Assembly (NCBI GenBank): GCA_015680685.1
Contig: MNCI01022538.1
Coordinates: 102,310-166,309, forward strand
Source of the DNA: Gnetum montanum
Taxonomy: Eukaryota > Streptophyta > Gnetopsida > Gnetales > Gnetaceae
Direction of reading: 5' to 3'
DNA length: 64,000 nt
Shown here: in pieces, positions 37,147 through 50,200 of the stretch
How positions within the stretch are numbered: position 1 is the stretch's first letter
Layout of the letters: each line of letters opens with the position of its first letter
Program-made: the position numbers and the translations under genes
Notes under the pieces: model-generated
Databases searched by the model: none
Told to the model about the DNA's origin: nothing
The model's input: the letters and a program-made list of their open reading frames with translations, nothing else

Positions 37147-37218
37147 GCCTTTGGCATTCAATGTGATGAAGTTGATAATGATGTACTTGATGAGCCCGCT
37201 CTTCCCCTCATAGCTTAG
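37147..37218 (+). pseudogene. Last exon of antisense gene, copy 3
   Basis: An open segment of 24 codons after TTTGTTTGCAG ends in TAG at 37,216. It is acidic then EP-x-LPL (CDEVDNDVLDEPALPLIA), like the last exons of copies 1 and 5. The distance from its stop to the copy 3 protease end is about the same as in those copies. The matching upstream exons are not recognised here. Confidence 0.5.
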
Positions 37219-37592
37219 ATTGATCAATTTGGTGAACTTTTTGATGACTATGTATTATTCTTATTCTTGTATGTTCTAATACTTTTGAACAAGAAAACTA
37301 TAATTAAGGACATTCCATGGCTATTTTCTTGGCCAAACACTTTTGGTTTTTTTATCTTTACACCTTTGCTTGCTAAGTTTTTCTTCTGCATAAAGGCTAT
37401 AAAATTAAAAAAATATGACCACTAAGTAAAATTTGGTAATGAAGTGAAAATTGTAAGAAATGTAAAAGATATGGGAGTTTTAAAGTGAAAACTATGAATA
37501 ATGCAATAAAGCGAACATGTCACAATGTACACACAAAAGAGATAAGAAGAATACCACAAATCCATTGGTTTTAGACCCTAGCAACCTATCCC

Positions 37593-37680
37593 TTTTAGGC
37601 CTCAGTAGGCCATCATGTTACCATTTTTAGGCCTTTTGGGCTATATTACTTATTTAAGGCCATAGTGGGCCATTGTCCAT
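37593..37680 (+). repeat. Tandem array between convergent genes, copy 3
   Basis: Three TTTTAGGCC/TTTAAGGCC units start near 37,593, 37,625 and 37,653 with GGGCCATT-like ends. They correspond to the arrays at 3.4 and 55.55 kb. Confidence 0.6.
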
Positions 37681-37779
37681 ACATTGTATAGCAAGTATGG
37701 GATGTTCTTGAAAGAGCACATAAGGCTAGAGCTAACAGTGAAACATGATATAATGTTGTAAAGGTAAACAAATGATCAA

Positions 37780-40700
37780 CAAAGGAATGGATGAGACATT
37801 TACCACAAACTTGTTGTTTGATCTTTGAGAAGTTAAGAAATCCTTTTGACATGATTTTATGGTCACTGTTTCTCTTGTTTAGCATGGCAAGTTGTAGGAA
37901 TTTTTTTTTATTGTCCCATATCGCAAAGATGGCTCTATCTACATCATTGTTGTTGGTCCCAGTTTGAGTGTCAAGTGTTTTCTCTTGAAACTCCACCTTT
38001 GAACCTTAGTCAATGTTAACATAGATAATAGAAGGTACTGACACATTGTCCCCACAAATCATAATTTCCCCTCCCCCGTATGGAAAATGGATCTCCTTAT
38101 GTATAGGAGATGAAACTACCTAAAGCTTCACTAACCATGGCCTTCCTAGGATCAAGTTAAACCCATGTGTCTCTTCAACTACTAGGAAGTTGACAGATGT
38201 GGGAAACTACTCTTTGCCTATGAAACACAAGGAGATGGAACCCTACACTACTACTTGTGAGTCATTAAATGACTTTTGTGCTAAAGTAGTGATCTCCAGG
38301 ATGTTCTTAATTAAGCCTAATTTTTCAACAACGAAATATGGTACCACATTTGTGGCCACCCCATCATCCACATGAACATGGTGAACCTTGTACCTACCAA
38401 AACGTATAGTAATAAGAAGAGGAAATGATAGCACTTCTCCACTTTCAGAGTCATTCTTCACTTCACTCATAGAAGTTTAGCATTGGTTGATGTCTATTTT
38501 CCCTAAGCAAAGATTTCTCAATGATAGATTGAATTAATTATTTTTTGGAAAGCATGTCTCTACTCATAGGGATAGAGATTAACATTTGAGCTAGTGCATA
38601 TCTATGAGCTAGAGATGTCATGACCAAGTCATACAAGTTCACAGTGATGTGTTCTTTTGTTTAAGGGATCGCTTGGCTTCATCCATTGTTGTAAGAAAGC
38701 TCTTTCCCTTAGCATGTAACCTTTTTTCCATAGTGGTCTTGACATTCTCCATCCTTCCTAGTATTTGTGGCTTAGGCTTTGATTCATGTGCTTTAGGTCC
38801 ATTGTCCATGGATGTAGTTGATCTTGGTGTAAGTTTAGGTGGGTTACCTTCAATGGGCTTATTTGTTGATTTGGTGATAGGTTGCTTTTACCACCATAGT
38901 GGTGATGATTTCTTGCTAACCTATAAGTTGTGGACCACTATAGGTGGGCTTTGGTCATGGATTATTGTAGGCTTACTTGTTGAAGATGGAGGGTTCTAGA
39001 TAACAAATGGTTTCCTAGGTTTTGGAGGACTAGCAACTCGTTGATTACATTTTGATGTTGAAGCCACTAAAGGGAGGACATGTATGATGAAAGGTTTCGT
39101 AGGGGCTAGAGGAGGTGGTACCCATATGACGTAGGGATCTCTAGGCTTTGTGTTTTGGGATCATTGTGTCACTTTGATGACAAATAGCTCCCTAGGAGGA
39201 TTGGATCATTTGGTTTCTATGAACAAGGCTACTATATAGGAGTTGTGAGCTTTTAAAGAGATGGGCTCATCCAATACCAACTCTTCATGGTCCATCATCT
39301 TATGGAGGTCATTCTTTAATGCTAGGAAAAAATTGGTGTTATGGCTAGCCATTTGATGATAATAGCAATACCTATATAGTCTCAAGTACTCCTATAGCTT
39401 CAGATCATCTTTGGTAGCTATCATTAGGTCTCAAGTTATGTCATAAAGATGATCATGCCTTTTGCAAGCATCTTCAGATAGTTACTTATGTTGTATATAG
39501 TTGTCTTTAAGCAACTATTCTAGGAGCTCAGAAGTCTTTAAAGGCAGCCTTGCATGGTTTAACCTATCCTTCCATCCAAATTTTCGTCTTGGTTAATTTG
39601 AGGCATAGGAAGTGGATGACTGTGATGAGTCTTAGGATGTCTTTTGTGATGGTGATTCTCACCTCTCTTCTTATTTTGATTCTTTTGCTACTATGGCCAT
39701 TGTTGTATGTTCTTTCGTGGCTTGATTGTTATCTTTCCTTGCATGTTGGTTTTTATAGGCCACATATGTCAAATCATTACTTACCTGAACTACCTCCTTA
39801 ATGTTCTTAGTTTGTGAGAAGACTTGGCTTAGCGACTAGGGCTCTAAGTACTATAACTTTGACTTGATCAAGTCATTTACTACTTCGTTACAGATGGCTA
39901 AGAGGTGAGTTTTAGAGATAGGCTCTAGCATCTCATTAAGTATTTGGTTACATCTTTGAATAAACCTTTTAACTAGTTCAAGTGGTTGCTACTTCACCTT
40001 CATGAATTGATCCAATGTGGCATTTAGCTTCAAGTTGTATCTAATGCAGTTGACAAATTGGTATATTAAGTTTTCAAGGGAAGAGATGAAACCTCTAGGC
40101 AAGGATCAGTACCAATCTAGATCCTTTCCCTTTAGAGACATGGGAAAATCCATAGTATTGTATGAGGCCAAGCTTGCAAGAATAGGCACTCAAATTGAAA
40201 GGTTACTAGATCTGCATTGGGATCCCCTTCACCATTGTATTTGGTGACATTTGGAATAGGTAAGCCTATTGGGCAATGTTAGTTGAGGCATCGTAGGGCA
40301 TGTAGGGTCATCCTGGTAGAAATATAGAACCTTGATCATCTGAGTTGTGTTGGCCTGAAGTTTTTGCAACTCTTCATTAAGGTCTTAAATCATTTGAAAG
40401 GTTTATCCGAGCCTTGGGGCGTCCCTATGGGCTGTAGTGCTTGTGTTGACAGTTGAGGAAGAAGTTGTGAGGCTGGTGACCTTACAATAGGTTGCGGTAT
40501 CGAAGGGAGAGGTTGGGTTACAATGGTCATAGGTGAGCTAAATAAAGAGAAAGATGTTTATGTTAGAACTTGAGGCACAAATGGGACAAAAGGAGTATGA
40601 GAGGATCTCACTAGTATAACAAATGGAAATGGTAAGGTTGACATCAACATGGCTAGGTGAATAGAGTTAGGTTGTGTGGCAAAGGGCATCGATGAAAATA

Positions 40701-41262
40701 AGGAGGTCGATTGAGACACAAGTTGTGTCTGGTCTGTGGCGATGATGGGTGTGGATCCAAACATGATAGGATGGATAAGAGGAAAGTTTAGATGAGTGAC
40801 TTGTCCTATCAATGAGGTAAGAGATGTGGAGCTAGGTGCAGTTGTTTGGGGAGCAAAAGATTAGAAAATACTTTGAATAAAAATGTCCAACTCATGTTTA
40901 GCCTCAAACTCATCTTCCTCTTCTTATTGATCCTTTGAGCTAATTCCCTCACTAAACTCATCAACCTCTATGAGTAGTGTGAGAATTTGAGCATACAAGT
41001 CTAAGAGAGGAATTTTCTCATAAGAGGATGGAATGTATTCTTTCCCATATTGGCATATAGTTTTGAATTGATGCTTAGTGACAAATTTGAAGTGTGGTAT
41101 TAATAGACTAGCTTGTATCTTAGCACAAAGGAAGCTACAGAACTCCTCATTAATGATGGCGAAATTCAAGTTTTTGCCCCTTTACCTAAGTAATTATTTT
41201 TTCTTTATGATCGTTGGGTCTCTTGGGCCATAGATGTGAACTACATCCTAGTTCGATGTCAT
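37780..41262 (-). pseudogene. Tat-like gag-pro, copy 3
   Basis: A likely ATG at 41,262 leads into the conserved N-terminal block (LNFAIINEEFCSFLC, YIPSSYEKIPLL). A Thr/Pro/Gln-rich linker follows (40,812-40,440), then the capsid-like region (40,300-39,800), a decayed zinc region (CYYHQMASHNTNF, about 39,370) and the protease. The protease motif is HVDDGVATNVVPYFV at about 38,375-38,330, and its flap and C-terminal part run to about 38,040. A tail with GSKVEF, also seen in copy 5, continues to about 37,780. Asp-Asp-Gly-Val replaces the usual Asp-Thr/Ser-Gly-Ala. Stops are mainly TAG. No RT is found downstream on this strand. Confidence 0.85.
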
Positions 41263-41707
41263 ATTTGTGAGGTTAAGAGGTAGACAGTTGATTATTTGAA
41301 GGACATCATCAAAAGATGGTTTTAGCATTTTTACTATTTATTGTAAAAAACATAGTAAGTAGGATAATTTGCTAACCTAGTTGGCCAAAAATAGAAAGGC
41401 AATGGAAAATGGTTGTCAAGTGATAAAAACAAGAAAAGGAAAAGTGGTTTATCTGCTGGATGAAAATGGATGCCATAGTAGGAATGACATTCAACGAAAT
41501 GGGTGTCACAGTAGATAGAAAATCTATAGCAAAACCAAATAGAATAGGTGTTGTAGTAGATAAGAAATTTGTAGCACATCTAATGGAATGGATGTTGTAG
41601 TATATAGGAAATTTGTAGCAAAATCCAACTCTACTACCACTACTACACAAAGGCTTGCCATTAGAAATAATAGCTAAAATGGATTTATGCCCAAGAATTT
41701 GGGTAGA

Positions 41708-41726
41708 GACCCTCCTTCTAGTGCCA
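41708..41726 (-). promoter_or_regulatory. Primer-binding site, copy 3
   Basis: Minus strand TGGCACTAGAAGGAGGGTC, about 450 bp upstream of the gag start. Confidence 0.7.
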
Positions 41727-41734
41727 AAAAACTA

Positions 41735-43472
41735 TTAAAGTTGGAAATCTCAGTTGCTAGAATGGAAAACCAAAAGATCCGAGCATCGAAAAAATTTTAA
41801 ACCTAAATCCCAAGGATCTCTAAAAAATAGAATTCAAGGTACCCTAGATAATCTTGCCCATCACCTAGGGACTTACAGAATGTAAATAGAAATAGCAAAC
41901 AAAAATGTAAATGTAGATAGACAAAATCAAAAAAAAATGAACATGTAAACATAAATAGAAATATAGTTGTAGTTATAGATCCAAGAATGAAAATAGGAAT
42001 GGAAATGGCCTACTAAAAACAGAAATGGAAATAGAACTATAGTTATAGAAATAAGTGCAAAAATAGAAACAAAAACCAAAACTTGCACAACATGAACAAC
42101 CAAATTTATAAAAAGTATAAAAGAATTGGGTTCATGATGTACAGGTTTGTGCCAAGGGCATAGGAAGTTTCTTGTCAAAGCTTGAAGTCCATTGAAAAAT
42201 GTCATCTCATGATCTAGTTTCTTCCTAGTTTTGGTTCATTGTAATTTTTTATCAGTTTCCACTAGATCTACAATATGGGAATGGGATTGGTATTGCATGT
42301 TTGGAACAATGAAAATTACATGAGAGTTTCTAACCCAACATAGTCCTAATTTCTGCTATCAAACAGCACTACTGGATGAGGTTGTAATAGCTACAATGGA
42401 TTTTGATGGCTGAAAATAAAAAATGATATTACTACCAATAGTTATGAAATGCCAAAGTGCTCAAAATGCAAAGTGTTTGGAATTGCTGTATGGGATGCAA
42501 AATGCCAAAATTCAAAACCTAAAAATGATGTCAATGTTGGGTTTTTATCACTTTAGGTTACCATTTTTGGGTCTACCATTGACTACCATTGATTTTTGAC
42601 AAATTTCCATTGATTACAGGTTTGCAATGGTCACTACTACCAACATAGCTGGTCATCTACTATCAGCATAGTTACTATTTGTGGTAAGTTTGAAATGGAC
42701 TACATCCACAAAACCCATTTTTTTACCATAAATAGTAAATGGACTTTTGTAACTACTTTGGCAATGCTTTCACTACACTAGTAGTGGTCAATGATCATCT
42801 GTTGTCAGTGTAGTTGCCTTTTATAGTAAGTCTAGAATGGGTTATAGCCACAAAACCCATCCATTTACTATAAATAATAAATGGACTTTTGTGACTATGT
42901 TAGCACCATTCTTACTACGTTAGCCTTGGTAGACTACGTTGAAGGTGTTGGAAAATGGGAAAAGTATTAGAAACTACAGAAATGGTGGAATTTTTTGGAA
43001 AGTGTTACACCTAGTGGAGAGTGTTGTCTACATTGGTCATTGTTGACTCGGAATGACTAAGTTGGCTATTGTTGAAAAACTAGAAATTCCAACGACCCCA
43101 ATGTTGCACTTCTACTAGGTCTTGGTGTTGACTACACTAGGTATAGCTATTGTGACTACTAAAAGTGTAGTTACTATGATTACTGAAAGTGTAGTTATAG
43201 TAACTACTAAAAATGGCTCCAACGTAGTTGGGATTATGCCCTTACAAAAACCCATGAAAATGTCATTTTTAGCCATTCCAAAGGCATTTTTGGCCTTCCC
43301 AAGCTCAAATATGGACATGGGGTACCTATTTCTACTTGGGAAACAAGGAAATAATAACTTTTGAACATTTTTTTGGCTTCAAAAAGTTGATGTATGCAAG
43401 ATCATACCTCTTGGTCTACATATCCCACATTTACAATGAGTCCTTGCCGCAAGTTGGAAAATGAAGGTTGCA
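41735..43472 (-). mobile_element. 5' LTR of Tat-like copy 3
   Basis: The left end lies next to the primer site. The right end is put at 43,472 by the start TGCAACC...CATTTTCCAACT shared with copy 1. A weak TATA-like GATAAAAACCC is at about 42,545 on minus. U3 contains a 142-bp direct repeat (from 42,654 and 42,796) with AGCATAGTTACTA/AGTGTAGTTGCC cores and TTTACTATAAATAATAAATGG blocks. Confidence 0.6.
42640..42925. repeat. 142-bp direct repeat in copy 3 U3
   Basis: Two units start near 42,654 and 42,796, each with CATCT...TCAGxxTAGTT, an AAATGGACTA/GAATGGGTTA block and CCACAAAACCCAT. Confidence 0.65.
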
Positions 43473-43629
43473 ACCTAAAATTTTAGTAGTGTTTCATATA
43501 GCATATGCGATATCACATCTATGATATAGCAGATGTAATGTAGCATCTATGATATCTCAACCAACTAATACAAAATGATTCTTCATCATGTTCCAACAAA
43601 TCAACTACTTGATATATCAAGTCTCATCA
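43473..43629 (-). mobile_element. U3 fragment of Athila-like LTR
   Basis: It ends in CTCATCA at 43,623-43,629, which is TGATGAG on the minus strand, the LTR start of this family. It contains a decayed GATATC palindrome array (43,503-43,556) as in the solo LTR. The rest of the LTR is missing at the copy 3 boundary, so copy 3 probably inserted here. Confidence 0.55.
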
Positions 43630-45950
43630 TATCCCCATGACTGACTAAAAACTCATCCTCAAGTTATATATAAATGGATGAAGTTTCATAACAAAAATTA
43701 AGTGACCAAGACTAGATTGGCTACCATTACAAAACTAGAGTACCGCATTACAACATTTTATTTAAGTGGATGTATTACCAAATGAAAAAAAGGCTAGACA
43801 AACATTAAAGTTTATAAAAATTATAGAGGTCTTCAAAAATCCACCAAAGATGAACCTTCTTGTTATTACTAATAGTGACAAACTTTTTAACCTTAATTGT
43901 TATCTTGGTGCTTCTCTTTTTATGTAGAAATTATTTTTGAATGATGAACTAGAATTTCTCTTCATTGTTCCATGGGTCCAGAAAACATGTGATGTTATAA
44001 GCTTTAATCCTTGTATGTGCTACTCTTTATCCATGGGCATATCCTTCTCTATCCTCCTCTTGGCCTATTTTCTTTGCCTTGCAAAAGGCCTTCAACCTTA
44101 GGCATTCATTTTAGCATCACCTATAATCACTAAAGGATCAAAATTAGTTTTGGTAATTTTTCCTTAGTGATTAATCCTTTTCAAATCCCTAGTTAGCTCA
44201 ACATTCAAAGAATTTAGCATTTAGTCATAAGGTGATTATGAAATAATGTTTCCAAGGCTATGAGGTAACTAAAATCATCAAGTTGTTCAAATCACTTTAA
44301 TTATTTTTACTATTAGTTACCATAATTTTTGAAAATGAGGTGTTACAAAAAATTGCAAAAAATTATATCCTTAGTCCCCATAATAAATGATCTTAACTCC
44401 AGAAGCTCACAAGTTTTTGAATAGGTAAAAATAGAGGTGTGGCTCACAAGATGACCAAGAAATATTAAATTTGAAGGATATTTCAATATAAAAGTAGTAC
44501 AAATTAATCAAATTTGATGAGTAGTCCCAAAATCATGCATAAAGTTTGAGAATTTTTCCATGATGTCCTAGAAGATGTGTTGTTTCAGTTTAGAGCAATG
44601 ATCAACAAAAGTCATTCAAGTGGATCCTTCAAAAAGCAAGCTCTTTCCATAGTGCCCTCGCATAACCACCTCTATAGATTTCCATGGTCACCTTAGAAGT
44701 TAAATGTAGATCATGCCTTTATTCCAAACAATACAATTGCCTTGGTTAGGGTACTACACTATACTATACAAAACCATTAGACTCATAATTACATGCAACA
44801 ATGAGGTAAATAATGGGATGAGAATAGATTATATAGATTGGGGTGTAAGGTACTTAACCATGTTCACAATAGGTTCTTGTATCAATTGTGAATAAGAAAA
44901 CCATCATACTTATCCATCCAAGTTTTAGACCAAGTCCATACCAAGTAGCTTTAAAGATTATTAAGGATTTTGAGCGTTAGTTAGAGTGATGCATTCAGGC
45001 ATGGGTAACATGTCTTTCCATTTCCATAGCAAGTGCTTGTATCCCAAGATTTTTTCAAAGAGGTGTGTTTTGAATTCCTATTTATATATTTTATATTTTT
45101 ATTTTTTTTCTTCTCTTTTCTTTTATTTTCATTTTTCTCTCTCTCTTTTTTTTTTGGGAACCACAACTTACAAGGACATAGTTCCTTTATGGTTGATAGT
45201 AGAAGTGATGATACATTCCATGAGTCATAAGCCTCAATAAGGAAGTTAAAAATGGAAGCCAACAAATCCCCTTGAGGTCACACCCTTTTCCATTCCCACT
45301 TGATCTTTTCCCTTTTTTTCAAGGCATAATGATCATTAGTTAATTTTAGTTTCATGTGAGAAGAACCATATTGCTTTCATGATAAAGAATTTTTATTTAG
45401 AGAAGCTAGAGGGATGGATGATGTGGTTTCATTACATTACACAATTATTTACCCAATTGACTTGATAGCATAAGATAAAGATCCAACACATGGTGTTAAC
45501 TTCTAAATCATGATTAGCAACATCATTCTCAACAAAAACATAGTAGACATCCATAAAAATAAAAGGAAATGACTCAAGAAAAAAGAAAATTATAAAGAAA
45601 ATAAAAATAACAAGAAAAAGAAAACATATTAAGAATTAGGAAAATGATAAAAATTGTAAAATAAAAAGTGAAAATACACTTATTAGTTCTTGATTCAAGA
45701 TGGGACATCTTTTCCATAACTAAACTCATGGGCAATCATTCAAAAAATGAACCATACATTCCCTTAGTTATACACCATAAATTTTTAATTTATCATCTTT
45801 AGCAATTTAAGTTTTCACTTGGTAGCACATTTAACATTCATGATTCAGGTTTCAATCATTTGGAGACATATATTCAGCTGGACTATAAGGTGTTTTCTAT
45901 TTAAAGGGTCCATATATGTTTTCTTTTTGATTTTCCATGTTAGTTCTTAG
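43630..45950. other. Interval without recognised genes
   Basis: AT-rich with no supported coding. A pyrimidine-rich tract (45,085-45,155) creates long but meaningless frames. Confidence 0.4.
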
Positions 45951-45956
45951 GTCTCC

Positions 45957-48480
45957 TTATTTAACATCTTCTTTTGGTGTATAGTCAAAGTGTAAGATGT
46001 CTTTATCTAAGTTCTTTGTTTGGTTCACTTTCTTAGGACCATAACTAATAAGTGGGTTGGATGTTTTCATGCATCTTTTGAATGGTTTGGTATTCTCATT
46101 CTCAAGCCACTTGGTATCTTTTGGTTTAGTGGCTATTATGTAGACTTGGTTTTGCACACATACTTGTTCCTTAAGTTTGTGGCAAGTTGGTATAGAGATC
46201 ATGTTAATACTTTGAACTTTTGGCCCAAAATTACACCCTTTATCATTATTAGTAATGCATGAAATTTTCTCTCTCCATAGTGATAGGTTCATCTTTTATG
46301 TTTTGTGTTAGAGTGATAATGGTTATTGGCTTTTGCGTAGGATTAGGAGACATTGTTTTTATAAGAAAGGAGTTTGAACCAAATTGTCCTTGTGCTAGTA
46401 GATCTACTAGTTTGATTCACATGTGTGCAAACTATCCTAAAGAAAGAACATTTTTAAAACCTTTGTTGAGGACTACTAGTACTACTATCCTTTTGTATGT
46501 TGACAACACAAGTTACATTCTTCTATTAACGCTGTGGTGTCAATCCTTCATGTATTATTAGTGGTGACATATGTTGGAGGAAGGTATGCGAGTATTAAGG
46601 ATGTGATGAATGATGAGATGCATGGGATGATGATCCCATATGAGATGTTGTTGATTGATGGTATTTATGAGATTAGTAGTAGTGATTTGAGGCAGGGAAA
46701 GTAGAACCATTTGGAAAAACTAGTTGTTGCACATAGTATCCATAAGGGTCTGGTTAACAATAGGGGTAATATTGGTTTGTTAATGACATCCCCCATGACT
46801 ATGGGTTTTACCACTATGGTTGATAGTAGTCTTGAGGTTGATAAAAAGTCCCATTGGGATAGTGTTTTTGGTTGTAGAACTTCCATAATTGTCATGTGGA
46901 TAAGGCAATCTCCTAGGCATTTACTTTTCCATGGACTTGGAATTCAAAGCAAAAGTTCCAAACTCTTGTAGATGTAACATAATTGGGCAATAACCCTTTG
47001 AATATTCGTATTGACAGATGCCTCATCCATCTTTCTCCTTTGAATTTGAGTCTACAACCTCTTCTACTATATTTATTTTCCCTTTTTGTTGATAAATATC
47101 CTTACCTATTTTCTTGTTCTTTTTCATCTTCTTATTTTGACAACTTGATCCTATGTTCTTTACATTTTCTTCTATGATTTTCAAGTTGGTTGTAACTTTT
47201 TCATTCATCAACTCTCACATCTTATCTACTCTTTCTTTAATCTTAGTGATAGAATTTTTTATTGGCAAGGTCTTAAGTGAAATCAACACATTGAGAGCTC
47301 TCCTTTTCCTAATCATAAATATGGACCTCTTTCTTAAGATGAGTTGGGTCCTAGTTATATTCCTCTACATTTTCCCTTTTACACAACTCTCCTTCTTCTT
47401 TTGTCACATGTTTAATTAGCCTTTATACATGATAGACTCTCAACTCTGATAATCTTCCCTGATCATAGATCCCAAGGATCTCCCTTATTTTGTTATGAAG
47501 CCTATCTATGATGTAACAAAGCTACTCTTTTTAAGAAAATCCATGGCCTAGACATCTATGCAGTAGAGAATAGTATCTTTTAATCTAGGGATTCATAGTT
47601 ATCTTACTTCCATCCTTAGATTTTTTTTATTAGATTAGACACTCTTGAATAGGTTTACTATTTCTTGTTAAATATCTCTCAAGTACCTTGGATCACCAAT
47701 GGATTGAATCTAGTTCCAACAATCTATACCAATTTTTACCTTCTTCTATTAGTGTCCTAGGGAAGAGCTTAAGCTTTTGCCACTTACTTTCAATTATTTT
47801 GCAAGGTGCAAGCATCATGAAAAGCTTGTAAATGATGTTGTGGATCATAATTATAGCCTCCCTCAAATTTAGAAATGGTATTCATATTAAGCCATTTGAT
47901 GCGACTTTCCCTTTGATACCTGTGGGGTATTCTAACTGCCTCCATGATTTCTATCATGCTTCTAGTAGCCAACAAGGGTTCATTATAATTAGACATGTCA
48001 TGGCGATAATCTCTATATCTATTTTTCTAATTATGATTATCTCTTCTATGCTCCATTTGATACCTTGTATCGTGTCCTTGATTTCCATTTTTTTCTTCAC
48101 CTCAATCCCGTAGTGTATCTCTATCTCTATACCTATGTTCATCTTTGTCAGAACTAGATGTTGAAGATGAATAGGAAGATGGTGAACTAGGAGAATCACC
48201 ATGGCTCCTATATCTCCCCCTATGGTCCCTTGATTCATCTCTTCTAGGTTTGAAGGAGGTCCTAGGCCTTGAGGCTCTTCTTATTCTAGGAATTATTCCA
48301 TCCCCTCTAGGATTTTCTGTGATAGTTAAATAGTCCTTGAATATAGTAAGGGTCAAGATGAGCATATGAGACCTCTACTTATAAAGGTTCACTCCAATTC
48401 TTTTCAATATAGATCCTATCATTTCTCCTACTAGTGTTCTCATCATGTCATGTATTATTGGTCCTTTGTGAAGAAGACAT
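45957..48480 (-). pseudogene. Athila-like gag remnant, copy 4
   Basis: The frame opens with MSSSQ at 48,480, about 115 nt from the primer site. After a frameshift near 48,330 it continues through an Arg/Ser/Asp-rich block (48,330-48,105: RDHRGRYRS, SPSSYSSSTSSSDKDEHR). The capsid-like part follows (47,996-47,400: NTISKFEGGYNYDPQHHLQAFHDACT and, later, FPRTL...NWY). From 47.2 to 45.96 kb the minus strand has further open pieces, including 111 codons at 46,292-45,957, with no motif I can name. I could not locate a protease. It lies in order after the tRNA-Asp-type primer site and LTR. Confidence 0.65.
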
Positions 48481-48595
48481 GTTTTTAATTAATAATGTGC
48501 ATGTCACTTAAATATTAATATTTTTAAAAACATAAATCATTAATGCTTTAACAATGATCATTTTTTATATACTTAATCTAGATCACTAGCACCAT

Positions 48596-48613
48596 CCTTG
48601 GCAACGATGCCAA
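48596..48613 (-). promoter_or_regulatory. tRNA-Asp-type primer-binding site, Athila-like copy 4
   Basis: Minus strand TTGGCATCGTTGCCAAGG directly after the LTR end CTCATCA. It matches the Athila-type site complementary to the tRNA-Asp 3' end except for four transitions. Confidence 0.8.
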
Positions 48614-49446
48614 TGATGAGTAGCGAGTATCCCCTACACCCAACAACATAAATCACAAGCATTCACATGCAATTTGGTTGAATTTCATGGATGGGACTAG
48701 TATGGTATCTAGGTTATTAGGCATTGATCACAGGTTGTTGTCTTCTCACTTAGATTAGTGGTAGGTTTATCATGTATGGTTTGATTCAAAGTAATGCATA
48801 TGATTATTGATGTTGCATGGCTAAGGCTAAATTATATCAAAGTCTGAAAATTATTTATTTAATCTAATTAATAACAAGAAGATGAATCCTAAACTATTTC
48901 AAGGGCAATGAGTGTCCATTCCTAGCTTGTCATACACATCTTGAACTCATGTACCCGCTATTAGGATTACCAAGTGTTATGCTACTAGGCAAACCAAGCA
49001 ATAAACACTGCTAGGATTACCAAGTCAATAAATGTTTATTCTAGAAACTAGTCACACTCATTTCACCAATTGATTAATGTGCATAAAAATGTAAATATTA
49101 ACTAAGTACATCAAAAGTAAATTACATTAAAGATAAATCTATTCTAAGTCAAAGTATTGCAATGAATATGAATCAATCCCGATCTTATTGTCGTTCATGG
49201 AATGTGTCCAAGTACAATGCCACTTGTATAAGATGTCATAAAATTAACTCAATCCAACACTATAAGTACTCACTAACTATTTTCTAAGATTACAAAAGAA
49301 AACTACAAAATTTCAAGTACCCTATTGACCAAATGATGCCAAACAAACAACAAGTGCTCACATATTTATAGGCAAATACAAGCATTGTATTGACAAGGAT
49401 GCATTAATGCATTTGGTTGCATCAATGGGTGAAACACCACCAAATC
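48614..49446 (-). mobile_element. 5' LTR of Athila-like copy 4, U3 truncated
   Basis: The end CTCATCA is at 48,614-48,620. The TATA is at 49,361-49,372 and CAATAAGATC lies near 49,182. U5 has CTTGGTAATCCTAGCAGTG-type elements shared with the LTRs at 17.4 and 22.9 kb. Only about 75 bp of U3 remain before the Tat-like copy 5 begins, so copy 5 probably inserted in this U3. Confidence 0.7.
49361..49372 (-). promoter_or_regulatory. TATA box, copy 4 LTR
   Basis: Minus strand CCTATAAATATG. Confidence 0.6.
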
Positions 49447-49469
49447 TGGACTATAGCATCCCAACTACA

Positions 49470-50200
49470 AATTTTTCTAAGTGTTGGAACTATGCTCTCC
49501 ACTGCCTGAGAGCGTGGAGAGCATAGTCAACACAAAGGCCATTTTTACAATTCTTCTAAGTATCAGCACAAATCCAGTTGCAAATTTTTCTAAGTGTTGG
49601 GACTATGCTCTCCATTGACTTAGAGCATAGTCAACCTCTAGTAGAGAGTGTAGTCAGCAAAAGGGTAGGCTTTCACAAGATTTGAGAAGTCCTAGGACTA
49701 TGCTCGCCCCCAGTTGGAAGCATAGTTAGCCTCGTGTGGATAGCATAGTTTGCAAAAAACTCATTTTTTGTAAACTTTCTTAGCACTGGGACTATGCTCT
49801 CCTCCAAATTAGAGCATAGTCAGCCTCTAGTGGAGAGTGTAGGTAGCAGAAGACTAGCTTTTGTAATTTTTCTAACTGTTGAGACTATGCTCACCCCTGG
49901 CTGGGAGTGTAGTCAGCCTCTCATAGAGAGTGTAATCAGCACATGATCATTTTTTGCAATTTTTTTTTAGTGTGGGACTATGCTCTCCCCCAATCCAAAG
50001 CATAGAAGCGTAGTCAATAAGTATAGCCTCCAGTGGCCTCCATAGCATGGCAACACCACTCAACTCAACTTCAACTCACCTTCAATAAGCATAGTTAGTG
50101 AAATACTTCTTCTTGTATCCCCTTTTTTGCCCCAAATTTGTTAATATGCTCGACCCCACACAAGAGTGTGGAGAGCATAGTCCTGGAGCATAGTCTCCAA
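49470..50200 (+). repeat. AGCATAGTC hairpin array in U3, copy 5
   Basis: About five units of roughly 110-120 bp, most with AATTTTTCTAAGTGTTGGGA, then ACTATGCTCTCC...GAGAGCATAGTC able to fold on itself, then GTGGAGAGTGTAGTCAGC. Units start near 49,475, 49,575, 49,690, 49,780 and 49,870; later ones are more decayed. Confidence 0.75.

Noticed and set aside
44981-45265. Lys/Glu-rich and Phe-rich frames
   Set aside because: Both come from a single pyrimidine-rich tract read on the two strands.
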